64,000 nucleotides of DNA from Thinopyrum elongatum (GCA_011799875.1 CM022298.1:195012423-195076422); one strand, 5' to 3'. Counted from the stretch's first letter, positions 43,796-55,400 are shown. Numbers and translations are program-made. Notes: generated by a model not told the origin, from the letters alone.

Positions 43796-43815
43796 CCCCT
43801 ACCTGGCGTGCCAAA
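43796..43815 (-). promoter_or_regulatory. Primer binding site of element C
   Basis: The reverse complement reads TTTGGCACGCCAGGTAGGGG, directly after the inner end of the 5' LTR. TGG start and GC-rich body fit a tRNA 3' end; the exact tRNA was not determined. Confidence 0.7.
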
Positions 43816-44693
43816 TGTCAGAGTCGGGGCTCCATAGACCCAAACAAGGTTCGAACTTTGGGGCACGTACGAAGTATCTCGCTTCATGATGACGCTCTGC
43901 TCGCCACCTGCACGACCTGATCTCACTGAGTACATGTGAGCGGGGCGAAGGGATGGACACGGGGGTTTACCCAGGTTCGGGCCACCTTGCGGTGTAAAAC
44001 TCTACTCCTGCTTTGTGGTGGATTGGCTCCACGAGGAGGATGAGGATGAAGTGGTACAATGCATGAGCTACCTTGCGAGGGCTCAGAGGGTGAGAATGAG
44101 TCTATCCCCTCTACAGTGGAGACTAGCCTATATTTATAGGGGCCTTGGTCCTCTTCCCTTATAGCTTAGGCAAGAAGGGATCCCACAACGGCCAATTTTG
44201 AAAGGGGACAAGAGGTACATCTTATCCTGACAAAAGGTAGTCTTCGCCTGCAAAGCTTCTGGCCATGACGCAGTGGTGGGCTCGGTGATGACATCCGTCC
44301 TGCCGAGCCCGTGGTCTTGGTCTCGTTACACCAGAATGGAAACCTTTGGGGCCTTTCTCGGGAACCCGCGCCTGTCCTTGCTTCCTTAGCACCAAAAGGG
44401 AAACTGTCCCTTCTGTGCCCGCTGGCATCCGCCTGGTCTTGGTCATCATGGCTCACGTCATCACGAGCCTCGTGAGGCGGGGTACCTGCATAGAGATCTC
44501 CACTCCTCGGGAGGCTGGTTCGGGGTGCTGCTCCCCGGGAGGTCTTGGCGTTGCTCGCCTCGCGAGGCCGGGGGCCCTCGTGAGGGTCTTGCCTGCATAG
44601 TCTTGTAGGTGGGCCACACCAGGCCGTCGATGAAGTCACGCGCTGGGCCACAGGTAGGCAGGTCTGGGTACCCCCAATCCCAGAATGCCGACA
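43816..44693 (-). repeat. Element C 5' LTR, 878 bp
   Basis: In reverse it starts TGTCGGCATTCTGGGATTGG and ends CCGACTCTGACA. TATA-like CCTATAAATATAGG lies at about 44129-44142. Related to the B LTR but clearly diverged. Confidence 0.9.
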
Positions 44694-44796
44694 GCGCATG
44701 CTCGAGCTCTTGTCATAGGTCTATGTGGTGCTTGATGCGTTGGTGTAGAGTTCATGGGGATGATGGAAGGATGCTCCGCGTCATCTCCCCCCCCCC

Positions 44797-45912
44797 TCAG
44801 GAGAGATCCATCCTCGGATCATGATCTTCATCACCGTGGCATGGAGTCAAGTCCTTGACATTGAAGATGTCGCTTATATTGTACTTGTCGTGTGGGATGT
44901 TGATCTTGTTGGCGTTGTCATTGTAGCGTGCTAGCACTTTGAAGGATCCATCGGCTTGTGGTAGTAGCTTAGACTTGCGCTCATTGGGGAAGTAGTCCTC
45001 GCAGAGATGTAGCCATACTGGATCGCCCGGTTTGAACACCATTGGGGTCTTGTTGATGTTGAGCTTGGTGGCGAGGCGGTGTACTTGACGCTCGATGGTG
45101 GACCTTGTGTCTTCATGCATCTTCTTGAGATAACTTGCTCTTGCACTTGCGTCCATCTTCGCTCATTCTTGGAGCGGTAGAGAGAGGGTGTCCAAGGGTG
45201 ATAATGGGTCAAAGCCGTAGACGACCTTGAAGGGGGACTTGCTGGTAGTAGAGTGTCTTGCGTGATTGTAGGCGTACTCGGTGATGGGTAAGCACTCCTC
45301 CCACTCCTTGATGTTCTTCTTGATCAACACACGTAGGAGAGTAGATAGCGTTCGGTTGGTGACTTCAGTTTGGCCATCGGTTTGAGGATGATAGGCCGTC
45401 GAGAATAGTAGCTTGATGCCGAGCTTGGCGCATAGTGTCTTCCAAAAGTAGCTTAAGAACTTGACATCGCGGTCTGACATGATTGTCCTTGGCACTCCAT
45501 GTAACCTCAAGATTTCCCTACAAAAGAGATTTGCAACATGTGAAGCATCGTCTATCTTATTGCATGGGATGAAATGTGCCATTTTAGATAATCGGTCCAC
45601 AACAACAAATACCGAATCCTTGCCATTTTGAGTCCTAGGTAATCCAAGCACAAAATCCATGCTAATATCTTCCCATGGTTGATATGGAATAGGAAGTGGC
45701 ATATGTAAACCATGAGATTGAGCTTGTGACTTAGCTTTGCGGCATGTAGAGCACTGGTTGGTGAAGCGTGCAACGTCATGAAACATCTTGGGCCAAAAAA
45801 GTACTTGAAGGAGAGTGTGGCAAAGGTCTTGTCGCGCCTGAAATGTCCCATAAGTACTCCACCGTGAGCCTCTTGTAAAAGTAACAAATGAAGAGACGAC
45901 TCGGGAATACAA
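44797..45912 (-). pseudogene. Integrase of element D
   Basis: Frame 45912-45163 holds the zinc-binding [16 protein letters not shown], then the core with [32 protein letters not shown] and [20 protein letters not shown]; all three DDE residues are present. It continues in another frame (45156-44797) with FKPGDPVWLHLCEDYFPNER, KINIPHDKYNISDIFNVKDL and a short acidic tail. A frameshift near 45160 separates them. No chromodomain is visible. Confidence 0.85.
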
Positions 45913-47340
45913 AGTTTGTTAGCACACATAAGATATCCATTCTTGAGGTAATAGTTCTCCCAACAAGTGTTAGCAAGACATTTGGCATAAGGAATCACAA
46001 ACGAAGGATCATGTGCATATAGATCTTTAACATGCTCAAAGCCAATAACATTCAATTCAAGTTGAGTAACCAACATGCACTTGCGGGAAAGGGCATCCGC
46101 CACAACATTCTCTTTACCCTTAATGTACTTGATCACATAAGGAAAAGATTCAATAAATTCACTCCATTTAGCATGCTATTTGTTCAACTTGGTTTGACCT
46201 TTAAGGTATTTAAGTGTCTCATGATTGGTATGTATGACAAATTCATGTGGGCGAAGATAATGCTCCCAAACATGCAATACTCGCACTAAAGCATATAATT
46301 CCTTGTCATAGATGGGATAGTTAAGTTGAGCGTCGGAAAGTTTTTCGCTAAAATATGCAATGGGTCACTTTTCTTGCATCAAAACTCCACCAATACCATT
46401 ACCACTAGCATCACAATGGACCTCAAAGGTTTTGTCAAAATTTGGCAATGCAAGAATTGGAGCATGTGTAAGCAAAGATTTAAGCTCGTCAAATGCGGTA
46501 GATCGAGAGGGTCCCCAAACAAAGGGTGCATTCTTCTTGCTCAAGGCATGCAATGGTGCTAAAATCTTTAACAAAGCGACGGTAGAAGCTGGCGAGACCA
46601 AGGAAACTACACACTTGTTGCAAATTTGTGGGTTGTGGCCAAGTTTTAATAGCTTCAATTTTAGACTCATCAACATGAACACCCTTAGAAGACACAACAA
46701 AGCCCAAGAAAACAAGCTTGTCAACACCAAATGTGCATTTCTCCATATTATCATAAAGGTGCTCGTTTCTAAGAGTTTGCAAAATGGCTCTAAGATGGGT
46801 GACATGATCTTTTAGAGTTTTGCTAAACACAAGTATATCACCAAAGTAGACCACAACGAATATGCCAATGTATGGTCAGAGAACATAATGCATCACACGC
46901 ATAAAGGTGCTGGGTGCTTCCGATAGTCCCATAGGCATAACTAACCACTCGTACAAGCCAAATTTAGTTTTGAAAGCGGTTTTCCATTCATCACCTTGTT
47001 GAATACGAATTTTATAATAGCGACTTTTAAGATCAGTTTTGGAGAAAATAGTGGTGCCACTAAGCTCATCTAGCATATCATCAAGGCGTGGAATGGGATG
47101 CCTATAGCGAACGGTGATAGCATTTATGGGACGGCAATCGGAACACATGTGAAAACTACCATCTTTCTTAGGCACACGAATGACCGGAACGACACAAGGA
47201 CTCAAACTTTCACGTACGTGTCCGTTGTCAATGAGTTGTGGTACTTGCCTTAGTATCTCCTTAGTTTCTTCGGGGTTGACGTGGTATGGAGCCTTGTTTG
47301 GTAGGGGTGCGCCGGGGATGAGGTCGATCCGATGCTCGAT
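45913..47340 (-). pseudogene. Reverse transcriptase and RNase H of element D
   Basis: RT blocks on the minus strand: [74 protein letters not shown], then a stop near 46877, then VYFGDILVFSKTLKDH, where the YFDD catalytic motif has become YFGD, and FYRRFVKDFSTIA. RNase H blocks follow: FEVHCDASGNGIGGVLMQE and later [17 protein letters not shown] (46136). Frames break several times. Confidence 0.85.
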
Positions 47341-47343
47341 GCC

Positions 47344-48171
47344 TTATAGTGGAGGTAGTCCCGGAGGTAGCTCATCGGGGAAGACGTCCGCGAATTCCTG
47401 CAATAGATTAGACAACACTAAAGGTAGATGGTGAGAGGTGTTAGTCATTGCCGCTTCATCCTTGGACACTAGTACATATTGTATGACACTAGATGGGTTC
47501 TCACACACTTCTCTCATGTCTCTTTTGGTAGCTAAAAGCACTATGTTTTTCTTGTCGCTCATCGTGGAGGCACTCATTTTTGGCTTGTGGCGCTCACTCT
47601 CTTGCTGGTGGTTCACTCTCTCACTATTCTCTCCATGATGGGTGGATGCTTGCTTGTCGGTGATCACTTGGCTTGGCGACATAGGTCATAGCACGTACTC
47701 TTTCCCCTTCATCTTGAAACTATAGTGGTTGGTACGCCCGTTGTGGATGACTCCGCGATCGAATTGCCAAGGTTTCCCTAAGAGGAGATGGCACATGGAC
47801 ATAGGAACCACATCACACTCCAAGGTGTCTTCGTATGCGCTGATCTTGAAGGAAATTTGGACGGTTGCTCCACTTGAATGGTGCCATAGTCTCTAAGCCA
47901 TTGAACCTTGTAAGGGTGAGGATGCTTCATCTTGACCAATTTTAGCTTGGAACATAGCTCTTCACTTGCCAAATTGTGACAACTTCCTCCATCGATGATG
48001 ACCTTCACGGAATGTCCATTGATGCCCGCTTTGGCGTGGAAGATGTGGCAACATTGGTCTTCTTCTTGTTGGTGTTGAAGTGTCATGACCTTGGAGACAA
48101 CAAGAGCGGGGCTCAAATCATTGTCACAAAAGACTTGGTCATCTTCATCTTCATTCACGCGCCGATGGATG
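47344..48171 (-). pseudogene. Aspartic protease region of element D
   Basis: VKVIIDGGSCHNLASEELC (48040-47950) is the retropepsin-like active-site block of Gypsy elements; YKVQWL and later FADVFPDELPPGLPPL lead into RT. A stop or frameshift separates the two frames near 47690-47780. The frame runs off into the CACTA end at 48172. Confidence 0.8.
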
Positions 48172-48191
48172 CACTACAAAAAAACACTTCC
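48172..48191. repeat. CACTA terminal repeat
   Basis: CACTACAAAAAAACACTTCC at the boundary with element D coding sequence. Confidence 0.8.
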
Positions 48192-48589
48192 GTGATGATA
48201 CGTGTTTGTCACAGTAGGCCATGTTTTCTGTCATGCACGTACATCCATGATGATTTTATGACAGAATCAAGATAGTGATACCTGTGTTGTCGTAGAAGTG
48301 TTCCATGACAATACCAAAATTATCATCACGGAAGTGTTCACTTCCATGACGATAAATGACGCGTCATGGAAGTGCTTTCGTCAAGGGTAACCGACACATG
48401 GCATCCATCGTAACGGGTCGCCGTTAAGCTATCGGGTCCAGTTTTGGATCCGATAACCCGTTAATAGCAATGACCAATGGGGATTTTCCACGTGTAAAAT
48501 TCTCATTCGCCGGCGGATCCATGTGTCGGCTCAGCGTTGGGATAGATGTCATCCAGCGAATGGACGGGACACGCCTATGATACGTCGAC

Positions 48590-49430
48590 ACGTGGCTCGG
48601 TCCAACAGTGGCCCATTCAGGTCAAAAGGCCGGCCCGTTTGACCTGGTCAAAAGGTAACGGCCCAGCCCACTGAAAGCCTATTAACGACCTGTTCGCATA
48701 TAGCCCAGTTACAGCTCGCTAACATACGGCCCATTATGGTCTATCCGAATTAGGCCCAGTAGCGTCATCTAGGCCGTCCAATATGATTTTAGGCCGTTGT
48801 AACTTCCGGCCCATGTATGGCCCATGACATCTTTCGGCCCATATGAGGCCCTGTGTAACTCTTGGCCCACTAACGGCCCGTGGTGAAACTGGCCCATAAT
48901 GAACAGTATATCCCTTTATGCCCATTAAAGGCCATTATTCCATTGGGCCGTTTCCAGCCCGTGTTATCTTTCGGCCTTCTAAGGGCCCATTTATTCTTGG
49001 GCTGATTTGCAGCAATCGATTACTTACGGTCCATTACTGGCCTGTTCCGGTTGTGGGCCAAATTCAGCCCCTGGTTAAAGTCAGCCCACTTGTGGCCCGT
49101 TAATCTGTTGGGCCATTTTCATAGCGTCATCAAATACGGCCCATTAACGGCCTGTTATGTATGTCGATAGAATTAAGCCCGTTATACTCATCGGCCTATT
49201 AACGGCCCGTTATGGTCGGCCCATGAATGGACGATTCTCACTCTAGCCCGTTTCGGCCCACAATGCGGTCCGTTATTGGCCCACGTTTGGCCAATCGATC
49301 ATACGGACCATAGAAGGCCCATTGATTCTACGGCCCGTAGAAGGCCCGTAGTAGGCCCATGGTCACTACAGCAGATAGCAGGACCATGGTGGCAACGGTC
49401 CGTATGTTCCCCATGGTTATTGTGGCCTAC
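48590..49430. repeat. CACTA subterminal repeat array (GGCCC units)
   Basis: Dozens of short units such as CGGCCCATTAACGGCC, GGCCCGTTATGG and AGGCCCAT in both orientations. In En/Spm-type elements such subterminal arrays are the binding sites of the element-encoded protein and are needed in cis for excision. Confidence 0.75.
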
Positions 49431-49699
49431 TTATAAAAAATAGGTTATTGTGGCCACTAGAAAAACGCGGAAAAAGAACTGCAGTGGCTACAAGCAAACA
49501 ACTAAACAAAACAATAAGGAAATAAATAAGCAAGCAACTAACGCTAGGCTATTATGGCTATTACACATATTACATCCACTGGGCATCAAAGTTCGCCACC
49601 AGTGCAAATATAGGAAACGAAGCAGCATATTACCTACACTGGCCGTCTAAATTGGCCACCAGTGCAAATAAACGCGACAGCAAAACAAGTCCATAACTG

Positions 49700-51634
49700 A
49701 AACAACTTCACAAGAGCTCAAGAAATGTTATCCTGGGTATCCACCATGCTGGCAATAAGCTTAGCAAGCTTATTGGCTTTCTCCTGTTTGGCGCTAAAAT
49801 CCTCCAATGCTTGTTGTTGCACCAGAAAGAATGCATCTGAATTCTCAAGTAACTTCCGCAGTCCTTCGGCTTCTTATCGCAGCACAGCTGGTCGATGTCT
49901 TTCAGCTTATAGTTGAGACTCAAGAAACCAAACTGATTCAGACAGTGAGTTCGAAGAGCTTGTGCCAGTGGTAGTGGCCAGTAACTCGAACACTACACCA
50001 AGACAGGACTTTGGGGTTGTCTCACTGTCTTCAAGATAGTTTTCCTTAGCTGTTTTATCAGCTTTGTTGGAGACAAACAAGGATGTCTCACTATCCTGAA
50101 CCTTATCTACATTACTTCATTTACCATTGCTTAATAAGGTACTCTTCCCCAATATTCTGTCAGCATTCTAAAAGAAGAAACAAGCAGACACATAACAGGT
50201 TTAGCATGTAGTATATGAAACTCATTTCGGTGAACCAGTCAGTAGTATGGTGGACAGGATTAAACTACCAACTCTTCTATTGCCAAGTAGTACATAATAA
50301 AAGCATCAAACAAACATATATCTATGTCCTATGGTCACTGCATTGTCTTGCCAGATCAAAATAGAGACACGGTTCAAATCATATCAGTTCAAGACAAAGC
50401 AGCATTGAAAGAATACAAGTGTGGGAAACTACACGGCACAACAAGATTTCAGATGGGTAACACGGCTATACATGTACAACAACACTATTGGCTCTGTTGT
50501 GATGCTAGTAATGTGCATGATATGAGAAGTCAACTGTATACACAATTGAAATTGAAATCAACAAAGCAATTTAGAAGAGCAAACCTGTTAAAGAAACATG
50601 TTTAAACATACCTGTTGTGCCATTGGAGTTTTGATTGGATCCTTCAATTTAAAAATAAGTTTGTATGAGTAAATATAGTGATACAAGAGCAAAGCAGTAT
50701 GCACCATAGCAATGGAATATTAAATGAGAACAGTTCTTCTTCAGGTTTAAGCACTTGTTCTACACGAACAGAGTACAGTAAGACGCCGGCATATAGTACT
50801 TCAAAATAAAAAATGAGCTCATAGACCTTGCCACATTCTTGGTTCGGGACCAGTACAGAACAAGGCGTTCCCAGTCATCGTGCCGTAAATGTGTCTCAGG
50901 AGAAAGTAAGGGAATTTGATGAGTTTCTTTGCTTGTGAAGTACATTTTCTTCAGGTAATTCCGATGCTGCCACCAAGCATTCTTGAAGATAGCAGAGGTA
51001 TTAGCACAGGTTACCTCATCCTGAGTTTCCAAATCGGTCCTTCTCTATAGAGAAAAATGGGAACATTTGTTGTATTATAACCAGCATGGAGGTAGAATGT
51101 ATGGGACAAAGCAAAGTATTTGCCATGAATAACATTACTTACACATAACTCCTGGATGAACACCTGCAACTGGCTTTTTCCTTCATCTTCAGTATAATAT
51201 TTCCATGATGGGAAGTTACACACATAGGATTTAACAACATCAAATGCGATAGATGCTAAACTACGAATGGCTGGTTGTGCTTCGTCCATAGGAATAGGTG
51301 TACTAACTGGTGGAGTTGGGGTTCGCCGTGGTAGAACTGGCGCTTTGGGCACTGGAGCTGCCATACTAACTGCTCTTGTTTGGAAGCTCTGTGCCAGAGA
51401 TGGTGTTGTGTCAACTGGAACTGGGTTACTATCTGCTGTGGTTGGGGTTAGATTGGGTGAAGCTGGTTCTCTGTCCATCGGAGTAGGGGTACAATCTGCG
51501 AGAGTCTGGGTTATGTGTGGTAGGGCTGGTTCTCGTGCATGTACAACCGGGGTGCTATCTCCACCAAGAGGTAGCACTGTTTTATTTGAAGGCCGTGTTT
51601 TTACTCCGCTAGATACTGCCATCACCCTCTCCAA
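49700..51634 (-). pseudogene. CACTA ORF1 (Transposase_24-like), 3' exons
   Basis: Minus-strand pieces in order: 51634-51011 with KTRPSNKTVLPLGGDSTP, a Thr/Pro-rich linker, then PAIRSLASIAFDVVKSYVCN and VFIQELCVSNV; 51032-50760 with FKNAWWQHRNYLKKMYFT, THQIPL and DDWERLVLYWSRTKN, the core of the Ptta/En/Spm ORF1 (Transposase_24) domain; and about 50060-49720 with ENYLEDSETTPKSCLGVVFE. Intervening sequence looks intronic. This protein is thought to bind the subterminal repeats. Exon borders are only estimated, and in-frame stops suggest a dead copy. Confidence 0.6.
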
Positions 51635-51714
51635 TTCAAATGGCTGATAAACAAGAAAAGTAGTTGAATATACAGACCTTGTATGAGAGATAGATGCAAT
51701 AGATAGTGTGGAAA

Positions 51715-52085
51715 AAAGGGGGCATGAAATAGTTCATATGTATATTGTTTAACTAAAAAGGATAGCATAACATAATTTCACATATATGATGTCTATCTAA
51801 ACTGGATAGCATAGCATGACATAATTCAAAGATATGATGATTAACTAAACAGGATGGCATGAGATAATTATATGATGTCTTTAGTAAACAGGTTCGCATG
51901 ACATAATTCACATACATGTTATCTAAGTAATCAGGATCACATGATATAATTCACATGTGTGATTTATATACTAAGAAGAGGGCATTCGCATATATGATGT
52001 CTGAACTAAGAACATGGTGTTGAATATTGTGTATATGATGTCTAAACTATGCAATGCAACACACCATATGCATGATATGAGTAGT
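51715..52085. repeat. Imperfect tandem repeats in an ORF1 intron
   Basis: Seven or so copies of a ~55-65 bp unit built from CATAATTCACATATATGATG, TCTAACTAAACAGGAT and GGCAT. A second smaller cluster is at 52330-52560. Confidence 0.6.
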
Positions 52086-52089
52086 ATAA

Positions 52090-53361
52090 CTGTGCCAAGT
52101 AAGAGCATACACCTCGGTGGGGGAATAGGACCGATCATCTGTCTCTGAATCCATCTCTGAGGAGCTATCGGGACCCGGCAAGAGATCTGCTTCGACAGGT
52201 AGCACTGTCTGCTCTGAAGGCCTTGTTTTCACTACAGATTTTTCCATCACCCACTCAAATGGCTAATTCACAGGAAGAGTAGTTGAATGTACAAACATTG
52301 TTGACAAATGGAAATGTAATGAAGAAAAGGATTGGCAAGATATAATTCAAATATATGATGCCTGGTTAAACAGGATGGCATTGCATATTTCACATATATT
52401 ATGGCTGGCTAAAAGAGATGAGATTGCATAATTCACATATATGATATAGAAATTAAATAGGTGGCATTACAGAACATGTCTAAACTAAGAAGATGACATA
52501 TATGATGTCAAAAGTAGGCACTGCAAGGCAACATATGCATGATATGACCAACATCATCATGCCAAGTTAGAGCAAACACCTCGGGGGGTAAATAGGAGTG
52601 GTCAGCTCCGTCTGAATCCGCCTCAGAACAGATATCTTCCTATGGATTACAATCTGGAGGGGGGGGGGAGGGTTTGCCACTGCACCCACCATGGAGCGAT
52701 GTCTGCATGACATTGTATTGCCGTGCAAAACTCTTCTCTTTTCTCTACATGTTCAGCATGACTGTGTACAATATCTGACATGCATACGAACAAAATATAG
52801 TGAGATTATGTAAGGAGAGCATGCAGAAATTTAGAGTGATGGTAACAACCAGTGGATAGATCCAAAAATAATGATAGCAGGCTGATGATAGCTTTACTTT
52901 AATAAAAAGATAGATGATGATTGCTTTACTGTTTGTTTCCCACCCAAGATAAACAACATAGACATACCCTAGGTGAACCAGATAATAGACAGAGATAGTA
53001 TTCATTGCTGCCTCAATATGTGCCCCACAAGCATTTTAAAACTCAAGTTTGAACATTAATTCGGACCTGACTTGGAGTCTAAGAGGTGAACAGGACGATA
53101 AAGTAGCAGGTAATATTAAGCAATGCATAACATAAGCAGAAACAAAAGAGTGCGGCCTCTCTTATGGACCCGTGTACTCCTCAGGTTCATCTGCTGAGTC
53201 GATGATGGTGATGCAGTTGCGGTGGGTGCCGGTGGCAGGGAAGGAGATCTGAGGCGGTGAAATACGGTCGGGAGTCGTGATGTCTGGTATGGTGGATGCT
53301 TCTGTCGATGGAGCAGCTCAGGTGAGGTGGACGACGTCGCGGCAGGAGCAGGACAAACCAC
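52090..53361 (-). pseudogene. CACTA ORF1, upstream exon-like units
   Basis: Minus-strand 52250-52110 encodes KTRPSEQTVLPVEADLLPGP and SETDDRSYSPTE, a near-copy of the exon at 51630-51550. Sequence at 52640-52570 repeats its second half (SEADSDGADHSYLPPE). At 53361-53150 a Ser/Pro/Arg-rich unit (ELLHRQKHPPYQ, RLRSPSLPPAPT, RSTRVHKRG) begins a second kind of repeated exon, with further copies at 53845-54040 and 54745-54900. Confidence 0.5.
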
Positions 53362-53407
53362 ACAAAGTTTTCTTCGACACCTATCTGTAACTGAAGTAAT
53401 TCTGTAA

Positions 53408-53794
53408 GGGCTCCTTTGGCTTGCAGGATTCTAAAAATGCAGGGAGAGGAAAAACACCAAAATAGGATAGGAATGCACGTGGGAAACAGAGCATTTGTAA
53501 ACACAGGATTTCTGTCAACTTGGGTGTTTGGTTCACAGGAATTGGAAGAGCAGAGGAATGCAAAGAAACATGGCCAAATTAAAGTGAAACCATATGAAAG
53601 TGTGTACAGCTAGAATGTTATTCTGCCACTAATGCACTTAGTCTTGTTTTCATGCATAGGAAAAGTAGGTCCAGGTGGATGTTTTGCTCGATTCCTTTCA
53701 ACCAAATGCATGAATAATTGAATAGTAGAGTACCATAGGAAAATTTCCATTGCTATGTTTTTCCTTCACTTTTTCCTCTGAACCACAATAGCCC
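53408..53794. mobile_element. Candidate Tourist-like MITE, 387 bp
   Basis: Flanked by TAA on both sides (53405-53407 and 53795-53797). Ends GGGCTCCTTTGGCTTGCAGG and, inverted, GGGCTATTGTGGTTCAGAGG (about 14 of 20 match). Internal sequence resembles PIF/Harbinger-type elements (AGGAATTGGAAGAG, CCTTTCAACCAAATGCATG). It lies between two ORF1 exon-like units. Confidence 0.55.
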
Positions 53795-53844
53795 TAATGG
53801 ATCAACATGAATGTAGAGTAATAAGTGATGCGACAAGTGTACAA

Positions 53845-54930
53845 CCTCTTTGGCGTAGCCGTGTTGGCCTCAGCATCATTGGGTTGGTCGCTGAAGAAGT
53901 TGCGGCAGAGGTGGCTGCCGGAGGTGTGGTGGAAGATCTGAGGCGTCTGTAGACGGCGTCCAGGGTACTGCTCTGTTGTGATGGATGGTTCCGTCGTTGG
54001 AGCGGCTCCGACGAGCCGTCAAACGTCGAGGCTAAAGCAGCACAAGACAAACATCGTTAATCTCAAGTGGGATTCTAATAACATCTCCAATAGATGATGT
54101 AAAATACATTACCAAAAAGTGGTAGATGTAAAATTTACATCACCAAAAAACACCTGACTACAACAGATGAGGTAAAAACTGTTGACTCTGAACTTAACTG
54201 TATAAACTGAAATTTACTATGGAATCTGAATGTTACTGTTGAAACTGAACGCACTGGTAGCAGAGATGCACTTCACATGTAGTTTAGGCTGCTCAAGCAC
54301 TAGTAGTAGAGAAACAGTGATCTAAATCAGCAGGCGATTGACAGGGAACACAGTAGCAGATAGCAGCTGGAGCAGCAGCACGAACTAGAGCCAGAGGAGC
54401 AACTCGTGTAGCTGCAGCAGCCCGTGTAGCAGCATCAGCAGCGCGAGCTAGAGCAAGAGCAGAGAAGCAGCATGAGCGAGGGGAAGAGCAGAGCAGCAGC
54501 GCGAGCGAGCGAGAGACGTAGCAGTAGCAGCAGAGCAGCAGCGCGAGCGAGCGAGAGCCGGAGCAGCAGCAGCAGCTCCGGCTGGTATGGCCGCCGCCGC
54601 CGAGGGAGCCTCACACTAGGGGAGAGCCGCCGTGGAGATGTCGCCGGCGGCACCGACTACGAGGTAGCCGCGCCATGGAGGAGTGGGATCAAGCACCGGC
54701 GGCGCCGGGAGGTCGAGTTAAAGAGAAGGTGCGATGCGATGAGTGTACAACCTCTTTGGTGGCGTCGAGCAGGCCTCAGTTTCGTCCGAGGAGTCGGTGA
54801 GGATGTTGCGGTTCCGGTGGAGCAGGTTAAGGCGGCACTGTGGGGATGGAGCAGCCACGATAGACGAGGCAATCATCGGAGCAGCTCCTTGGAGGTGGAG
54901 GACGTGGCGGCTGAACCGGCGTGACGATGA
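53845..54930 (-). pseudogene. Two further copies of the CACTA first-exon-like unit
   Basis: 53845-54040 (SEPLQRRNHPSQQSS, RRLRSSTTPPA, RPTRLRQRGC) and 54745-54900 (SDETEACSTPPKRLYT, with LLHRNRNIL) resemble 53150-53361 in protein sequence and in their position before an intron-like stretch. Between them is a Ser/Arg/Ala-coding CAG/GCG-rich low-complexity stretch (54360-54600). These could be alternative first exons or internal duplications. Confidence 0.4.
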
Positions 54931-55400
54931 GATCAACGACGGATCCTCATCTGGGGCGGTGGATGAGGGACGTCGAGCTGTTGCTGTGGATGACGTCGTC
55001 GGAGAAGAGGCTCCGGCTAGGCCGCGGTGGGGTGGCGGATGGCGGAGGGTGGGGTTTTGCGGCTGGAGCAGAGAGGTTATGGCGGCCTGGGTTTTCGAAT
55101 GGCAAAAAGGAGGTGATGGGAGGGGGGAACCATGACTTAGGGACGCGCTTGTCCAAAATGTAGGCTGTGTTACAAAAGTACCCCCACCAATTTGAACTAG
55201 CGGCCGTTTCGGCTCGGGGATAGAAGGGGGATTTCGCGTGTCGGGATTTGGCACTTGGAAGGAGTTTTCGCGCGTGTTGTAATTTCGGGATAGCAAGGCG
55301 CGAGTTGTGAAGGCGCGAGTTTTCGGAGCACAAACAGACAAAATGATATCTCAATTTTTGGGATAACAAGGCACGGGTTGAAATTTCGGGACAAGCCTAC

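Larger units (their letters stand above)
37373..44693 (-). mobile_element. Gypsy element C (Tat lineage), 3' end deleted, inserted in element D
   Basis: Minus strand: complete 5' LTR (43816-44693), primer site, gag-protease, RT, RNase H, archaeal-type RNase H, integrase, spacer, and the antisense B3 gene cut in its 5' half at 37373. There is no 3' LTR of its own; the A LTR remnant lies there instead. The outer LTR end abuts element D coding sequence at 44694. Order and gag deletion are the same as in A. Stops and frameshifts in most domains. Confidence 0.85.
44694..48171 (-). mobile_element. Gypsy element D, pol fragment
   Basis: Minus strand: protease, RT, RNase H and integrase of a different Gypsy lineage, without the second RNase H. 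The left (3') end is replaced by element C, the right (5') end by the CACTA terminus at 48172. No LTR of this family is in the window, and the gag expected beyond the CACTA element was not found. Confidence 0.8.
48172..55400 (-). mobile_element. CACTA (En/Spm) DNA transposon, one end certain, other end unresolved
   Basis: CACTACAAAAAAACACTTCC at 48172 is a CACTA terminus, followed by ~1.2 kb of subterminal sequence crowded with GGCCCA/GGCCCGTT units, then minus-strand exons of a Transposase_24-like ORF1. The transposase proper is not seen. No matching inverted end (…GTAGTG) was found to the right; the limit of 55400 is where the exon-like and GC-rich sequence gives way to AT-rich DNA and is a guess. 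ATG at 48169-48171 would be the 3-bp target duplication. Confidence 0.7.

Noticed and set aside
52660..52675. G-run as a functional G-quadruplex
   Set aside because: A single run of G with no neighbouring runs.
54472..54924. 150-codon plus-strand frame
   Set aside because: Ser/Arg/Ala repeats from CAG/GCG-rich low complexity, antisense to the ORF1 exon-like unit, no domain.
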